Of a DNA stretch of 64,000 nucleotides, positions 1-12,374 are shown piece by piece (positions within the stretch are counted from its first letter, which is position 1; the number at the start of each line of letters is the position of its first letter). The stretch comes from Byssochlamys sp. IMV 00236 (Eukaryota; Ascomycota; Eurotiomycetes; Eurotiales; Thermoascaceae). Below the pieces are notes generated by a model. The model saw nothing but the letters and a program-made list of their open reading frames with translations. It was not told where the DNA came from and searched no databases. The DNA is taken from NCBI GenBank assembly GCA_001931875.2, contig MSJH02000823.1:472174-536173 (forward strand), read 5' to 3'. The position numbers and the translations under genes were made by a program.

Positions 1-1143
1 CTGGCTGGTCTCTTGGGCCTTGGATACCCGCAGCACCTCACTAATAAGAGAGTTCCATCGGTGGCTCCCGAGAAATGGGATTTCTTCCATGAGATGATTA
101 TCACGGATGAGATCGCTCGCGTGGGCAGCGGTGGTCTCGTCTGGAACCTCCTCGGTGGTTTCGGGATCGGTTGCCCCCCTTTGGTCAAGTACGGTAAGAA
201 GGAGCTGGTGGAGAGGATCGTCCCTGGCATCCTGGCCGGTGACAAGCGCATCTGTCTTGCCATCACGGAACCCGATGCGGGCAGTGATGTCGCCAACCTG
301 ACCTGCGAGGCCAAGTTGTCGGAAGATGGCAAGCACTACATTGTCAACGGAGAGAAGAAGTGGATCACCAATGGTGTGTGGGCAGACTACTTCACCACCG
401 CTGTTCGTACCGGCGGGCCCGGTATGGGCGGTGTCAGTCTGCTTCTCATCGAGAGGGAGAGCGGTGGTGTCAGCACCCGCCGGATGGATTGCCAGGGTGT
501 CTGGAGCAGTGGCACCACCTACGTGACCTTTGAGGATGTCAAGGTTCCCGTGGAGAACCTGATTGGCAAGGAGAACCAGGGCTTCAAGGGTGAGTCAATA
601 ATACCGTTCGATCAATATCAATGAATTCCAGTCGCTGACAGTTGAGCAGTGATCATGATGAACTTCAACCACGAGCGTGTCGGAATCATCATCCAGTGTC
701 TCCGTTTCGCCCGTGTCTGCTACGAGGAGTCTGTCAAGTACGCCCACAAGCGCCGTACTTTCGGCAAGCGCCTCATCGACCACCCTGTGATCCGGATGAA
801 GCTGGCCCACATGGCTCGTCAGATCGAGGCTTCCTACAACTGGATGGAGAACCTCATCTACCAGTGCCAGGTCATGGATGAGACTGAGGCCATGCTTAAG
901 CTTGGTGGTGCCATCGCCGGTCTGAAGGCCCAGTCGACGACTACCTTCGAGTTCTGTGCTCGTGAGGCCAGTCAGATCTTCGGTGGTCTGTCCTACACTC
1001 GCGGCGGCCAGGGCGGTAAGGTCGAGCGTCTCTACCGTGACGTTCGTGCCTACGCTATCCCCGGCGGTAGCGAGGAGATCATGTTGGATCTGAGCATGCG
1101 CCAGAGTCTGCGTGTGCACAAAATGTTTGGCATGAAGCTGTGA
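1..1143 (+). CDS. Acyl-CoA dehydrogenase, 3' part (5' end outside window)
   Basis: FAD-dependent acyl-CoA dehydrogenase, which puts the first double bond into an acyl-CoA. Exons 1-589 and 650-1143, joined through a GTGAGT...GAGCAG intron; the split codon gives G-F-K-V-I-M-M-N-F across the junction. The first family signature AITEPDAGSD (PROSITE type 1) is at about residues 87-96 of the visible part. The C-terminal half has QIFGG followed by an arginine/glycine-rich stretch and GGSEEIM, where the catalytic glutamate is expected in this family. The N-terminus is missing, so a fused cytochrome b5 domain, known in some fungal homologues, cannot be tested. The protein ends in M-K-L, a weak peroxisomal PTS1-like tail; targeting is uncertain. 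The family is certain, the acyl chain specificity is not. Confidence 0.93.
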
Positions 1144-2202
1144 TTCGCCTCCCTGTAGGCCCTTTTTCGTTCCATTCATCTTTCATTCTTAAATTATGTG
1201 GCCTTTGATGACATCGATATCGCGGACCGTCTGTAGTTAGCAGATCTTGGATGTAGAGTCGTGCGGACGTCCTGCAGGATTTCCTTTTGACATATGCTGC
1301 AATGTCATGTACTATATAGCAGCGAGTTCTTTGCTTATAAAACACTCATGGATACGATATTTAAACCGCACCCTCTTACTGCCAAACAAGAAACCATTCC
1401 CCGGTGTAAGGTCGAGATCTGGAAATCGATAAATTAGGTATCGGTGCTGCCTGTGATACAGAGCACTATCGCGAGTAAAACCAACTTCTGGACGATATTC
1501 TCTGGAGCTGCATGTCCGTTTATCTCTGCAACCACACATAGTATGACATAGCTCAGCTTGTGAAGGTCAATATTGTCAAATGAAGCAAGTATAGAATTTG
1601 GACACTCAACTTATCCAACTCCGCCCACGCAGACGGACCAAGCACGCAGTTATCGGGAAGCATCTCGGCGGACAACTTAAAACGCCCTCCGGCCAAAGCT
1701 GAGCAACAAGCCTCGACTCCGACTTCCCTCCCTTTCCTCTCGCTTGACACAACCTCGTCGACTATTCCTCTATCGGAGGCCGTGCGAAGGGTTGAGAGTT
1801 CTCTTCAAAATCTTCGCTCCACCGCGTGGGGAGAGAAAGAAGCTACCTTTGTTTCCTTGTGGCGGCGCATTGAAACCTACGGCGACGCCAACTTGCTGCT
1901 CGCTGGGAAGAAACTCAAGGTGGCCAGTTCAGGCCCTTTTCGATGGAACTCGACTGAATATTTCATTTGAAGTCGATAATTTGCTCTTACCGTCGCATTA
2001 TCTACGCACACTTCTTAATTCGCCCGCGTGCTTTCCCGTCGATTGTCCTTGCGCGTTTCCCCGGCGGTATCGGACTGGGACCTTTTACTCGCGCCACCAC
2101 TTTTGATACTCATATTCTTCCGTCCTTGCGGACCGTCGTACCAGAAACTTCACCTCGCTTCTTCTGTAACGGTGCATACCTGAATCGACACGCGCAGCCA
2201 AA
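1144..2202. other. Intergenic region: 3' flank of the dehydrogenase and leader of spt5
   Basis: No coding sequence is supported here. The stretch 1740-2200 is pyrimidine-rich and precedes the spt5 start directly, so it probably holds the promoter and 5' untranslated leader of spt5. Open frames inside it (for example 1744-2106) have no recognisable protein features. Confidence 0.5.
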
Positions 2203-5200
2203 ATGTCGAATAACTTCCTGAACCAGGACTTTGGCGGATCGGAGGAGGAAGATGATGACTTCAACCCAGTACCTGCAGACGAGTCGGAAAACGAAGAAGA
2301 TACCTCTCGCAGACAGCGAGACAGGGACGAGGATGAAGATGAGAAGCCATCCAGGGGGAATCGCGATGAGGGTTTGAATGGTGACGACGATGATGAAAGG
2401 GAAGCTGAGGCCGCGGAGGATGAGGCTGATGCGATCGATGAGGAGGAAGAGGAAGAGGAAGAAGATGAGGAAGATGAGGATGAGGACGAGGATGACGAAG
2501 AGGCTGTGTCGGTGAGTTTCTTATCAGCGGATTTTTTTTTTCTTTGCGTCCTACTTTATATGGATGAAGCCTGCGGCGGTAAACTAATATGTGCTCTTTT
2601 CCTGGCAGGGTCGTCCGCGCAAACGCAGAAGGAGAATGGGTGGTCTGCATGCTTTCATTGATGAAGAGGCCGGTGTCGACGAGGATGAAGACGAAGCTGA
2701 AGAAGAAGAGGATGAGATGGCAGATGGTTTTGGCGCCGAGATGCATCCCGACGATCTCGATGCGCTGCCAGTGGGTGCGGAGACGGACGACCGCCGCCAT
2801 AGACAGCTCGATCGTCAGCGTGAGCTCGAGGCCAGCATGGATGCGGAGAAGCAAGCTCAGGCACTGAAGGAACGATATGGGCGCAACCGTATGGCTGCCA
2901 CTGACTCTGTCGTGATCCCGAAGAGGCTGCTCCTCCCCAGTGTCGATGATCCCAGTATCTGGGGTGTCCGCTGCAAAGCTGGAAAGGAAAGAGAGGTTGT
3001 CTTCTCTATTCAGAAGCGAATTGAGGAACGACCCCCTGGCTCGCGCAAGCCTTGCAGAATTATCTCCGCGTTCGAACGTGGAGGTGCTATGGCCGGATAC
3101 GTCTACGTCGAGGCACGCAGACAGGCGGATGTCATGGAGGCCTTGGATGAAATGTCTAATGTCTATCCTAGAACCAAGATGATACTGGTGCCTGTCAAGG
3201 AGATGCCCGACTTGCTGAGGGTACAGAAATCGGAAGAGCTCCTCCCCGGAGCGTGGGTTCGCATCAAGCGTGGCAAGTACCAGGGAGATCTGGCGCAAGT
3301 TGAAGAGGTCGAGACCAATGGTCTGGATGTGACTGTTAGACTGGTGCCGCGTCTGGAGTACGGCTTGAATGAGGACTCTGGCGCACCTCTAACGGACCCG
3401 AAGAGAAAGCGATTTGGCGCCGCCAACCCAACGGCTTCGCGACCTCCCCAGCGGCTGTTTAGCGAGGCAGAGGCCAAGAAGAAGCACAGCAAGTACCTCA
3501 CTGCTACCTCGGGTTTGGGAGGCAAGTCGTGGAACTATCTGGGTGAGACCTATGTTGATGGTTTCCTCATCAAGGATATGAAGGTGCACCATCTGATCAC
3601 GAAGGATGTCAAGCCAAGGCTGGATGAAGTTACCATGTTTGCTCGAGGCTCTGAGGATGGTACCTCAAACCTTGACCTTGCCTCCTTGGCGGAGACACTC
3701 AAGCAAACCACCGCAGAGGATGCTTATCTCCCTGGTGATACTGTGGAAGTATACCAGGGTGAGCAGCAGGGAGTGGTGGGCCGAGTTGTCTCTACTCGTG
3801 GAGACATTGTGTCTCTGCAAGTCACAGAAGGTGACCTCGAGACCCAGACTATTGATGCACCCGTCAAAACTCTGCGGAAGCGCTTCAGAGAAGGTGACCA
3901 CGTCAAGGTTATTGGCGGCAGCAGATATCAAGACGAGCTGGGTATGGTGGTCCAGGTCAAGGATGACACCGTGACGCTGCTCAGCGACATGTCCATGCAG
4001 GAAATCACTGTTTTCAGCAAGGACCTGAGACTCTCCGCGGACACTGGTGTTGATGGTAAGCTGGGCATGTTTGATGTCCACGATCTTGTGCAGCTTGAGT
4101 AAGTCCAAACCACTTCCCCACTAGTTACCTATGGATGCTAACTATTCCAGTGCCGCTACTGTTGCTTGCGTTGTCAAGGTTGACCGTGAGTCCCTTCGTG
4201 TCCTAGATCAGGATGGCTCTCTACGGAATGTACTACCTTCCCGCGTAACTAACAAGATCACTCCACGGCGAGACGCCGTGGCCACTGACCGCAACGGCGC
4301 TGAGATTCGACATGGCGACACTGTCCGAGAAGTCTATGGAGAGCAGAGGAATGGTGTTATTATCCATATCTACCGGTCATTCCTTTTCCTGCACAACAAG
4401 GCCCAAGTTGAAAACTCTGGTGTTCTCGTGGTGCGCACTTCAAACGTCGTCACTGTGTCGGCGAAGGGAGGCAGAGCTACTGGTCCAGACCTATCAAAGA
4501 TGAACCCAGCACTGATGAGAAACGGGGCGCCTGGTGGTTCGATGCCACCGCCGCGATCCTTTGGTCGTGATCGAATTATTGGTAAGACGGTGATGGTGCG
4601 GAAAGGTCCCTATAAGGGTCTTATGGGCATCGTGAAAGACGCAACCGATGACACCGCACGAGTGGAACTGCACTCGAAGAACAAGATGGTCAGCATACCA
4701 AAAGAGGTGTTGTCTATCAAAGAGTGGGTGATCCTGAGTTCTTCCCTGACGTTCATTCGATCCATGCTGACTCTGCTTTAGTCCTGTTACAGGCCAATCC
4801 ATCGAGATGGGCCGTGGCAGAGGGCAGCGTACACCGTTTGGTACCTCTGCAGCGCCACCAGGCCGTGACGGCTGGCATGGTGGCCGTACTCCCATGGCTT
4901 CTGCCGATTCGTCCCGGACCCCTGCCTGGGGTATGGCATCTTCCGCGAGAAGTAAGTTTTCTCTTTTTTTTTTTTTTACTATTGCAAGTCCTTATTCTGA
5001 CTCTGTTAAAAAGCTCCTGCTTGGGGAGGTGTCAGTGGTGCTCGTACTCCTGCGTGGAAGAACGACGGATCGCGCACTTCCAACCCTTACGATGGAAACC
5101 GCACCGCTTATGGAGGATTGAGCTCTCGCACTCCTGCCTGGAATTCTGGAGCTCGTACCCCCTATGCGGGAGGCTCCGAATCAAGTGGTTTCGATGCGTT

Positions 5201-5600
5201 CGCGGCTGGATCAAGAACGCCTGCTTGGGGCGCTGCCAACTCTGGCGGCAGGACTCCAGCATGGGGTGGCGCATCTGCGTCTGGCAATGGCAGCAAGGAT
5301 CGCAGCTATGATGCGCCAACGCCTAGTGCGAACTACTCAGCGCCTACACCGGGTGCGTATGCCAGTGCCCCTACTCCCGGTGCTTCAGCACCCACCCCTG
5401 GCGGCTGGGGTGACAGTGCACCGACTCCAGGAGCGCTCAACGCACCTACACCAGGTGGATATAGACCTTATGATGCTCCCACACCGGCAGCTTTCGGCGG
5501 CCGTCCTTACGACGCACCGACACCCGCTGTGGCAGCTACTCCCGGTGCAGCAGCCGACGACGGAGGACCTCGCTATGAAGAGGGCACGCCTAGTCCTTAG
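2203..5600 (+). CDS. spt5: Transcription elongation factor Spt5
   Basis: Spt5, partner of Spt4 in the DSIF complex that rides on RNA polymerase II and supports elongation and pre-mRNA processing in the nucleus. Exons 2203-2511, 2609-4098, 4151-4723, 4782-4951 and 5014-5600 give 1042 aa, all junctions in frame. Layout: a very acidic N-terminus (residues 1-150, long Glu/Asp runs); an NGN domain from about 218 (starts IWGVRC); KOW modules from about 314 ([15 protein letters not shown]), 475 and 529 ([10 protein letters not shown]), plus two in exon 3 ([17 protein letters not shown]); and a C-terminal repeat region from about 800. The repeat region has two classes of short repeat, R-T-P-A-W-type and then A-P-T-P-G-type, both with Thr-Pro sites suited to CDK phosphorylation. 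The length is usual for fungal Spt5. A poly-T tract lies in the last intron. Confidence 0.96.
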
Positions 5601-6111
5601 ACTAAACACTATCTGCGGCCTAGCCAAAAGAAAGGAGCCGTCTCCTGCCACACCACTGCATAATAATCTTCCAGCTCAAAACCAACATGTATTGTTTCTA
5701 TTCTTTATTTCCAGGGACAATTGGGTCTTGTCCGTTATGTGTGTCATAGGCTTTTCTGTTCCTTTCACGCCTCCTGCTTCGGGGGTGATGTCTCTAAATT
5801 GTACTGTTGTACTAGTGAAGACAACGAGATATGCATATTTCTCCATTTTAAAAGATAGAGCCGTAACTGGCTTCAAATGTTCGAAATCCCTGCGTTGGGA
5901 GTGTAAGATAGTATGGACCAAGGAAAATAAGAAATCTCAACCAGAGCCATTAATCGTTGATACTCGTATCTCGTATAAAGCGCTATCTTTCTAAAAAAAT
6001 AAGATAACATAAAATGACTGTCTGATCTAAACTCACATCTACTACTACTCTAACGGTCTCCATGGCTTATAAAACCTCAGAGACACACCAAGACAAAGAC
6101 AAAGCCCATAC
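5601..6111. other. Convergent intergenic region between spt5 and the MFS gene
   Basis: This stretch separates the 3' ends of two converging genes. It is AT-rich and holds no supported gene; it presumably carries both 3' untranslated regions and polyadenylation sites. Confidence 0.5.
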
Positions 6112-7707
6112 CTATAAAACATACCTAAACTCCCTATTCTCCCTATCCGTAAGATCGAGAAACTCCTGATTATCCTGGACAACATACGCACCCTCCCTCT
6201 CCAACACTTCCTTCTCTCTATCCCTCCTTTCATTCTCCCTCGTCGCCACCCACCGAATCACAAGCAAATCTACCGTGATCAAAAAATAAATAATAGTAAT
6301 CGAAATCTTCGCAGGAAGATACCTCGGCGCATCCTTCGCTTGGAACGTATGCGGCGAAATGATATTCCCCACTGTATACGCGATGGTCTGGATACAAGAC
6401 ACGGTAATTTTCTTCGTCGAGCCAGCGACATTACTACTTGTTAGACCGAGGATGGTTGTCCAGCCGATAGGTACGCCGCCGGAGAGATAGAAGCCGATTA
6501 ACGCGGGGGCTTTTTCCGTTGTAGCCATTAGGATTGCGCCGACGATAGAGGGGATGTGGCCTGCTATACACCATAGGAGACGCTGGTTTGTTCTCATGGA
6601 GAGGTAGGTGAGGAGGATGAGGACGACGACTTCGTAGGCTCCTAAGGGGGTGACGAGTAAGAGGGACTCGGTCGATGAGTATCCCATTCCCGTGACGAGG
6701 ATGTTGCCGAAACTAGTTGCGATGGAGTTGCAAATATTTGCGGCGAAGACCCAGAAGGAGTATAGCCATGTGTTGGGGTCGCGAAGGGCTTCGTAGAATT
6801 GATGCCATTTGAACACATCCGTGCCGATGCCCTGTTGGTTTCCACGGAGGCGTTCGACGTGAAGGGATTTTTCGTCGGGGGTGAGGAATCCCGCTGTGAC
6901 GGGTGAGGAAGGGAGGATGAAATAGAATAGAATTCCGATGACGGCGCTGAGGAGGCCGAGGATGAGGAATATGATCTGCCATCCTCGCAGGGAGGCGTTG
7001 GGGTCGCGGCCAACATGTACGGCGACGCCGTATGCGACGTATCCGCCGAACATCTGGGCGAAACCGCACATGGAGAACCAGATTCCGACGCGGAAGGCTT
7101 GTTCTTCCTTTTTGTACCATTGGGAGGTGAAGACGACCCAGGCTGGCACTATTGCTGCTTCTGCGCAGCCGAGGAGGGCTCGACAGACCATGAGAGAGGC
7201 GAATGACTTGCATGCTGCGAGACAAGCGAGTAAAGCTCCCCAGATAACTACGTTGATAGAAACGTACGCAGCCAGAGGAAACATCTGGATGAGTCGAATA
7301 GTTGGAAACTCAAAAGCAAGCTGGCCGAAGAAGAAGATACTCGAGACCCAGTTGAACTGATCGCCGTGGAGATTTGTAGATTTCTGAATCCCCGTCACGC
7401 TGGCGTAGGAAATGGCGATTTTGTCGAGATACTGTAAGAAGTAGACGATGCAGATTAAAGGCATGATATAGATGTCGATTTTGCGGACGAGTCGATTGCT
7501 CTGCTCTGGGTCGAGGGGGCCGGAGGCAGCATGATCACGGCCTGTAGCCTTGAGGAGTTCAAGAGCGCCATCTCCCACGGATGGAGTAGCTGTGGTGGTG
7601 TGTACTTTGACTTGATCTTTCGGGTTGGGTGATGGAGTGGTGGTTGACCCTTCTGGCCTTTTGTTGTCGCTGTTGGATATATCGTCTGCCATGTTTAATT
7701 TCATCAA
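6112..7707 (-). CDS. MFS transporter, allantoate/nicotinate permease type (Dal5/Tna1-like)
   Basis: Intronless 531-aa major facilitator, anion:cation symporter branch that includes yeast Dal5 (allantoate), Tna1 (nicotinate) and Seo1. A hydrophilic Ser/Thr/Pro-rich N-tail of about 75 residues is followed by RKIDIYIMPLICIVYFLQYLDK, the first helix with its typical D-K ending. About twelve hydrophobic segments follow in two blocks of six with a hydrophilic central loop (about 290-325). Helix 4/5 motif RALLGCAEAAIVPAW is typical of the family. A short charged C-tail ends the protein. The family is clear; the substrate (a carboxylate, vitamin or small peptide-like anion) cannot be read from sequence. 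The start is the first ATG of the frame; Met6 is an alternative. Confidence 0.9.
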   Translation of the reverse strand: MMKLNMADDISNSDNKRPEGSTTTPSPNPKDQVKVHTTTATPSVGDGALELLKATGRDHAASGPLDPEQSNRLVRKIDIYIMPLICIVYFLQYLDKIAISYASVTGIQKSTNLHGDQFNWVSSIFFFGQLAFEFPTIRLIQMFPLAAYVSINVVIWGALLACLAACKSFASLMVCRALLGCAEAAIVPAWVVFTSQWYKKEEQAFRVGIWFSMCGFAQMFGGYVAYGVAVHVGRDPNASLRGWQIIFLILGLLSAVIGILFYFILPSSPVTAGFLTPDEKSLHVERLRGNQQGIGTDVFKWHQFYEALRDPNTWLYSFWVFAANICNSIATSFGNILVTGMGYSSTESLLLVTPLGAYEVVVLILLTYLSMRTNQRLLWCIAGHIPSIVGAILMATTEKAPALIGFYLSGGVPIGWTTILGLTSSNVAGSTKKITVSCIQTIAYTVGNIISPHTFQAKDAPRYLPAKISITIIYFLITVDLLVIRWVATRENERRDREKEVLEREGAYVVQDNQEFLDLTDRENREFRYVL

Positions 7708-8738
7708 TGAACGTTGCTTTCAGTCCCCCGAGAAGTCAAACTGTGAATATATCAGAAAAGATAGAACCTGATCTGGCCGTCATCCTTACATACTAGAAGC
7801 AAATATCCCTAATCTCGTTTGTCAATCGAGAGGACTGAGTGCTTTATGTACCACTGAAGCCTGCTACACATATACGAGCAGATTCTGACCCCATAGCCCG
7901 CATAAATATGGCGCTTTGCTCGATATATCTCTGTCATCGTCGGTTATCACCGGTGTCACGTCGAGATAATTCCCGGGCTTGCCTCATTAGGCGATCTATC
8001 TGCATAATCACGCAATTTGGAACAAAATTCCAACAATTCTTAGGCCGCATGAAAAGGCCAGACCAGGCGCATCGAGAGCTACGGCGATAACGTCTGAGAT
8101 TGGCCATCTCTTCTCTAGTTGAATTTAGGCAAGGGCGCCTTTCATCGCTGCAGGTTCCAGATTGTGTTATTGTTTTTTAGTGCTACTGTAATAAAGCGAT
8201 TAGCGAGAGGTTTATTCGATTTCGTGTTGAGCCTTCGTGAACCTTGTAGAGAAGGGACTCACTCGTTGAAAGTACAAAATGGAAATGCGAATGCATCTGT
8301 AGGTCCAAAAGGGTTCCCGGCTATGCCGTCCGGGATGTGTGCGCAACCTCCACGAATTCATTTATAGACAGCAATACAAAGGGCTAACGTGAAACCAAAC
8401 CCTTCCTGTTAATATAGTACATATATATGTAGAGACGAAGCAGGGATACTAAACAAGACAATATGAATCAGGCGGAGAATATAAGAAGCCATTTCGCATT
8501 TCTCGGTTGGTCATTCTTCGGTTTATAAGGAGAAGAGAAAAGTAACACATAGACGTGAAGTGAAGCGTGAAGAGTGGACATACGCAAAATATTCATCTAC
8601 CTGCTTGTTGCGCGAGGACGGCTCATGGAAGCAGCGACGAATCGACCCAAATAAAAAAAAGACCTGATCGTCAACAAAACCCGGAATGCGCCTTCCCATG
8701 GACAACTAATGGCAATGTTTTTTGATGAGTGATTTCCA
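7708..8738. other. Intergenic region upstream of the MFS gene
   Basis: Holds the promoter of the MFS gene (read leftward) and the 3' flank of the capping triphosphatase gene. Small frames at 7839-8090 and 8119-8367 show no domain or compositional sign of coding. Nothing else recognised. Confidence 0.45.
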
Positions 8739-11324
8739 TCATGCTCCTGGCACAGCCCGGGCTAGAACGCGTATATTGTCCACAAAACCCTTGATCAGGT
8801 CTTCATATTGGTTCTTTGGATCACCAGCAAGGGCGAGATCACCTTGACGTCTGACCTCAGCGGATGATATCTCGATCTCGAGTTCATGTTCGAAGTCTGA
8901 CTTTGTTGGAGGCTAGTTCCATTGTTAGTAATTGCTAGCATGAACGGAGGAGGAACGGTTTCATATCCACATAAGACATACCTCTGCTGTTGCGACTTGT
9001 GTCAGGTCCACCTGATACGCTAGGTGTCGATAACTCATGCGGTCTTTGTTGCGCTCGCCGCCTGCTCTGCCCCTAGCACCTGCTCCATCTGCTATGGGTA
9101 GATTGCTAACGTCGCCGTCATAATTCATTTCCAGATTGACACTTATACGCCAATCCACGCAAGTCCGTGGACTGTAAACATCCAAATCTGCAACGCGGCA
9201 CTTGACGATCTTTGCCAAGATCTCTCCCGTACGTTGATCTCTTGTCACACGCACTTTAGGCTTGTGTCGAGGGTGGAGGTTGTGCTGGATCACTGGCGGC
9301 AGCTCAGATACGTTGACCTCGTAGAACGTATCGCGCTCCTTTTTGTGAGCATAGGATAAAGGAACACGGCTGGAGTTGGCCTGTGGCATCGATGCTTTCA
9401 CAGCATCATTCAAGAAGTTGTTCATTGCACGGTGTTGTGCCTATGAAAACTTAGCAGGTGCCACGATTATGTGAATAATACCAGATGGAAGACTGAACGC
9501 TGCCACGATGTCCGGAGTATAACTTACCAGTGACATGGAACTTTCAAAAGAAGTTCGAATCGCAGGATCGTCTTTACTCAAGATACACTCTGTCAACACC
9601 GGAAGACGAAGTCTCTCGCCTCTGTTGCGGTCAATCAGTTGTCCCAGCTTGGCCTCCACTTCCAAGATTGCGTCTTGACCGGTTGCTGCACCCCCTGCAG
9701 GGCCTGCACCGACGTCTTTCCGCATCACCACTTGCTGGAAAAGGAAATCGCATATCAACTTTGTGATCTCTTCGTGAGGAATGAGACCGGTGATCGATGG
9801 TTCCCAAGGTCCAAGAAGCCCTGGACTCGGCTCAGGTGGTGGGAGATTTGATATGCGTCCGTTCGTAGGGGGGGCCCCATTGACCTGGTTCCTTGCAGCC
9901 GCAGGTATAGCCGCAGCTGGTGGAATAGACTTTTGCCGTGATGCCGGGTCGTCAACTGTGTGTCTTGCATGTTTAGGGACTGGTGGCCGGCGAGCCGGGA
10001 GCATCGGGCTTCTCCCATGAGTTCCTGGCGCCTTACGCGCGTAGATCGGTGGTTCAGCATATCTTGTCCTCTTTCTCTTCGCAGGGGGAGGACCGGAAAC
10101 CGACGCTGGCGACATGGACATGTTTTCCTTGGGAGGCAGCTGGGATGAAGAAGTCATAGGTACATCACCTGACGAGTTCATCCTCGCAGGCGGAGAGCTG
10201 TTGGTGCGATTGCTGATCGACGCAGGATATGGCTGCTGAGGTGTAACGGCTTGATACGTGCCCGATGTTGCACCCGCGCCACCTTGAGCATGCACCGAAG
10301 CGCTTGCTGTAGGGCTTTCCTTCTGCCTTCCGTCGTCGACGCTGTTGCGATTCGATGGACTCGTCCGCTCTATAGACCCTGCAATGCTTGCCTGGCGAGG
10401 GGTGGAGGCAAAAACGGTCTTGGGGCTAACGCTAACGCTTCTCTCCTTGTCTCCGTCCTTTTGTGTGTGTTCCGAGCTTCTTGAATCCTGTCTGGAAGGC
10501 CTGCTATGCGCTGTGGGAGACGCAATGTTCCTTTGCTCGCGTGTCTGGTTCTCCTGGGCTCCCCACGGACTGGACAACTGGGCGTGCTGGGAATCGCGAC
10601 CGGACGACGCTGGACGGACTGATTGAGGCGAAGGGCGCTGGTATGATACCGATGGAGGACCAAGAGGAGTTCCGGGCTGAGACCTTTGGGCTTGCGGAGA
10701 GAACTGCTGCGGCGCTAATGGCGGTTGCGCACCGGCCGACTGAGGATTTTCCCTGGGATGGCATGAGTAATTGTAGACGGAAGAAGGGCTCGTGACGAAC
10801 TGGATTGACTGGGATCGCTGAGAAAAGTAGGACTGTTGCTGTTGTTGCTGGATCCCAGCGCTCATGGGCTGCGGTGTGAAGGGAGAGACCAATGGTCCTG
10901 GTGTCTGCTGGTTGCTGTAGACAACGGAGCTTGACAGATTTCCAGCAAAGGAGTCACGCGGGGCCGATGCAAAGGATGGAGAACCATGAATCACTGGCCC
11001 TTGCTGGGAGGGAGCGCCTGAAGTCAACTTCGAAGTCGAACTGTACTGATATGGTGATTGGACTGAACCGTAGGACGAAGAACGGTCTGGTGAACGGTGA
11101 GGCGGTTGCAACGGGGGAGGTTGAGGTTGACCTGGTAATCCAGCCGGATATGACGGGCCAGAGGGCGTTTCATTCTGTTCGTTTCTATAGTGGCTCTCTG
11201 AAGCAGAGCGATGCACCGCCGGCGAGTGCGGTGGAGGCGTGGGATTGTTGTTTGCGCCCCCGCCGGCGTCGTTGTTCATGATCGTGCGCAGGTCCATGGC
11301 GACAGGCAGTGGAGATGGGGACAA
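8739..11324 (-). CDS. cet1: mRNA-capping enzyme RNA 5'-triphosphatase (Cet1-like)
   Basis: Removes the gamma phosphate from the 5' end of nascent pre-mRNA, the first step of cap formation, in the nucleus with the guanylyltransferase Ceg1. Exons (reverse strand) 11324-9528, 9440-8982 and 8912-8739 give 809 aa. The first about 530 residues are disordered, rich in Ser, Pro and Gln, with a Gln run. The catalytic triphosphate-tunnel fold is at the C-terminus: EVEAKLGQLID (about 555-565) and HELEIEIS (about 761-768) carry the two Glu-x-Glu metal-binding strands characteristic of fungal metal-dependent triphosphatases, with Arg/Lys-rich strands between them. The exon junction reads S-L/A-Q-H-R-A-M-N-N, which restores the conserved helix. 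Ten codons in, a second ATG (11297) is an alternative start. The long N-tail is typical of filamentous fungi. Confidence 0.93.
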
Positions 11325-12374
11325 CGGGGCGCAAAGGGCTCGTTCAGACGCGACCGCCAGACTCCAAACTGCTCATCTATCGCACCGCAAGTCGAATCAT
11401 CAGTCGAGAAGGGACGGTTGTCGCGCCGTGGGCGTCGCAGAGCGCAGTTGGATTGCGCGTGGGTGAGGTTGACATGGCAGACGTTGCGCTGCGGGATACA
11501 TACTTAAGGAGCTGTCGCAGCGTCCATGGGCTGCCCAGGAAAGCTACCAGCATTCCTACGGATGCACGAGGGGGAAAGAGGCCAGATTTACAGCAGTGTG
11601 TTCTCTACGGCTTCTATTCTATTATTGTTTTCTGGGCATCGGGTCTCTGTTTCCAGTGCTGATAACCCCCTGAATCCTCTTACAACGCATCTTTTTGAGG
11701 CTCAAAACTTCCGCCGCACAGAATATCCGTCGCATACGCCTGACAGAAAAACAGAACAGCTAGGGGGAATAGTCTTGTCTGTTACACACAGAAATGATTT
11801 AGTGAGTTGAACACAGAATATAACCTTGAACGAACGGCCTTCTCTCTGATCTGGTGGGAAAATATAGAGCTGGTCTTCTTGCGCTCAGTAGCACGTGACA
11901 TGCATCGTCACCACGTGATGACTCATCTGCGTATTTCTCCTCGAAGAGTCCTGAGAGTAGCGACGATATATGCATGTTACTTCTCATTTTGATATATCGT
12001 CAGAATCCTGTCTCGCTTGTCGCCTCCAGAGAGCAACCTACTTGTCGCCCCAGTATCGATGGCAAAAACAAGACTGATGTCACTGCCCGTGCGCTCGTAG
12101 GGCTGGCCCGAGAATACGAACACCATCACATTTATATTCGGCCAGGATACTTTTTATGTTCTCCACACTATTCTCATATTAAGACCTTAACATCTCCTGG
12201 TGTCCAACTGTATTAGCAGAGCCACGTCAATGAATGGATGGAAAGAAGGACACTCGTAAGGTTGTATTGCATTGTGGCTGATGCTAATGTTAGGTCTAAA
12301 TCGGACATGGATCCTCAGTCATCTCTGATACGTTGTTCATGACCCGTCCGTCAAATCCACACTGCAGGACTCTT
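11325..12374. other. Intergenic region upstream of cet1 and downstream of the GH28 gene
   Basis: No gene supported. It holds the promoter of cet1 and the 3' flank of the pectinase gene. Open frames on both strands are short and lack any family signature. Confidence 0.45.

Noticed and set aside
595..1179. 194-codon minus-strand frame opposite the acyl-CoA dehydrogenase
   Set aside because: It is the antisense of a conserved, GC-rich exon. No family signature, and codon use only mirrors the true gene.
1744..2106. 120-codon frame upstream of spt5
   Set aside because: Lies in the pyrimidine-rich leader just before the spt5 start; no domain and no splice link.
2261..3298. 345-codon minus-strand frame opposite spt5
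   Set aside because: Antisense of the acidic repeat and NGN region; the His/Pro/Arg-rich end is the mirror of Glu/Asp codons.
6713..7225. Minus-strand shadow frames within the MFS gene
   Set aside because: They overlap the transmembrane frame in another phase and have no hydrophobic pattern of their own.
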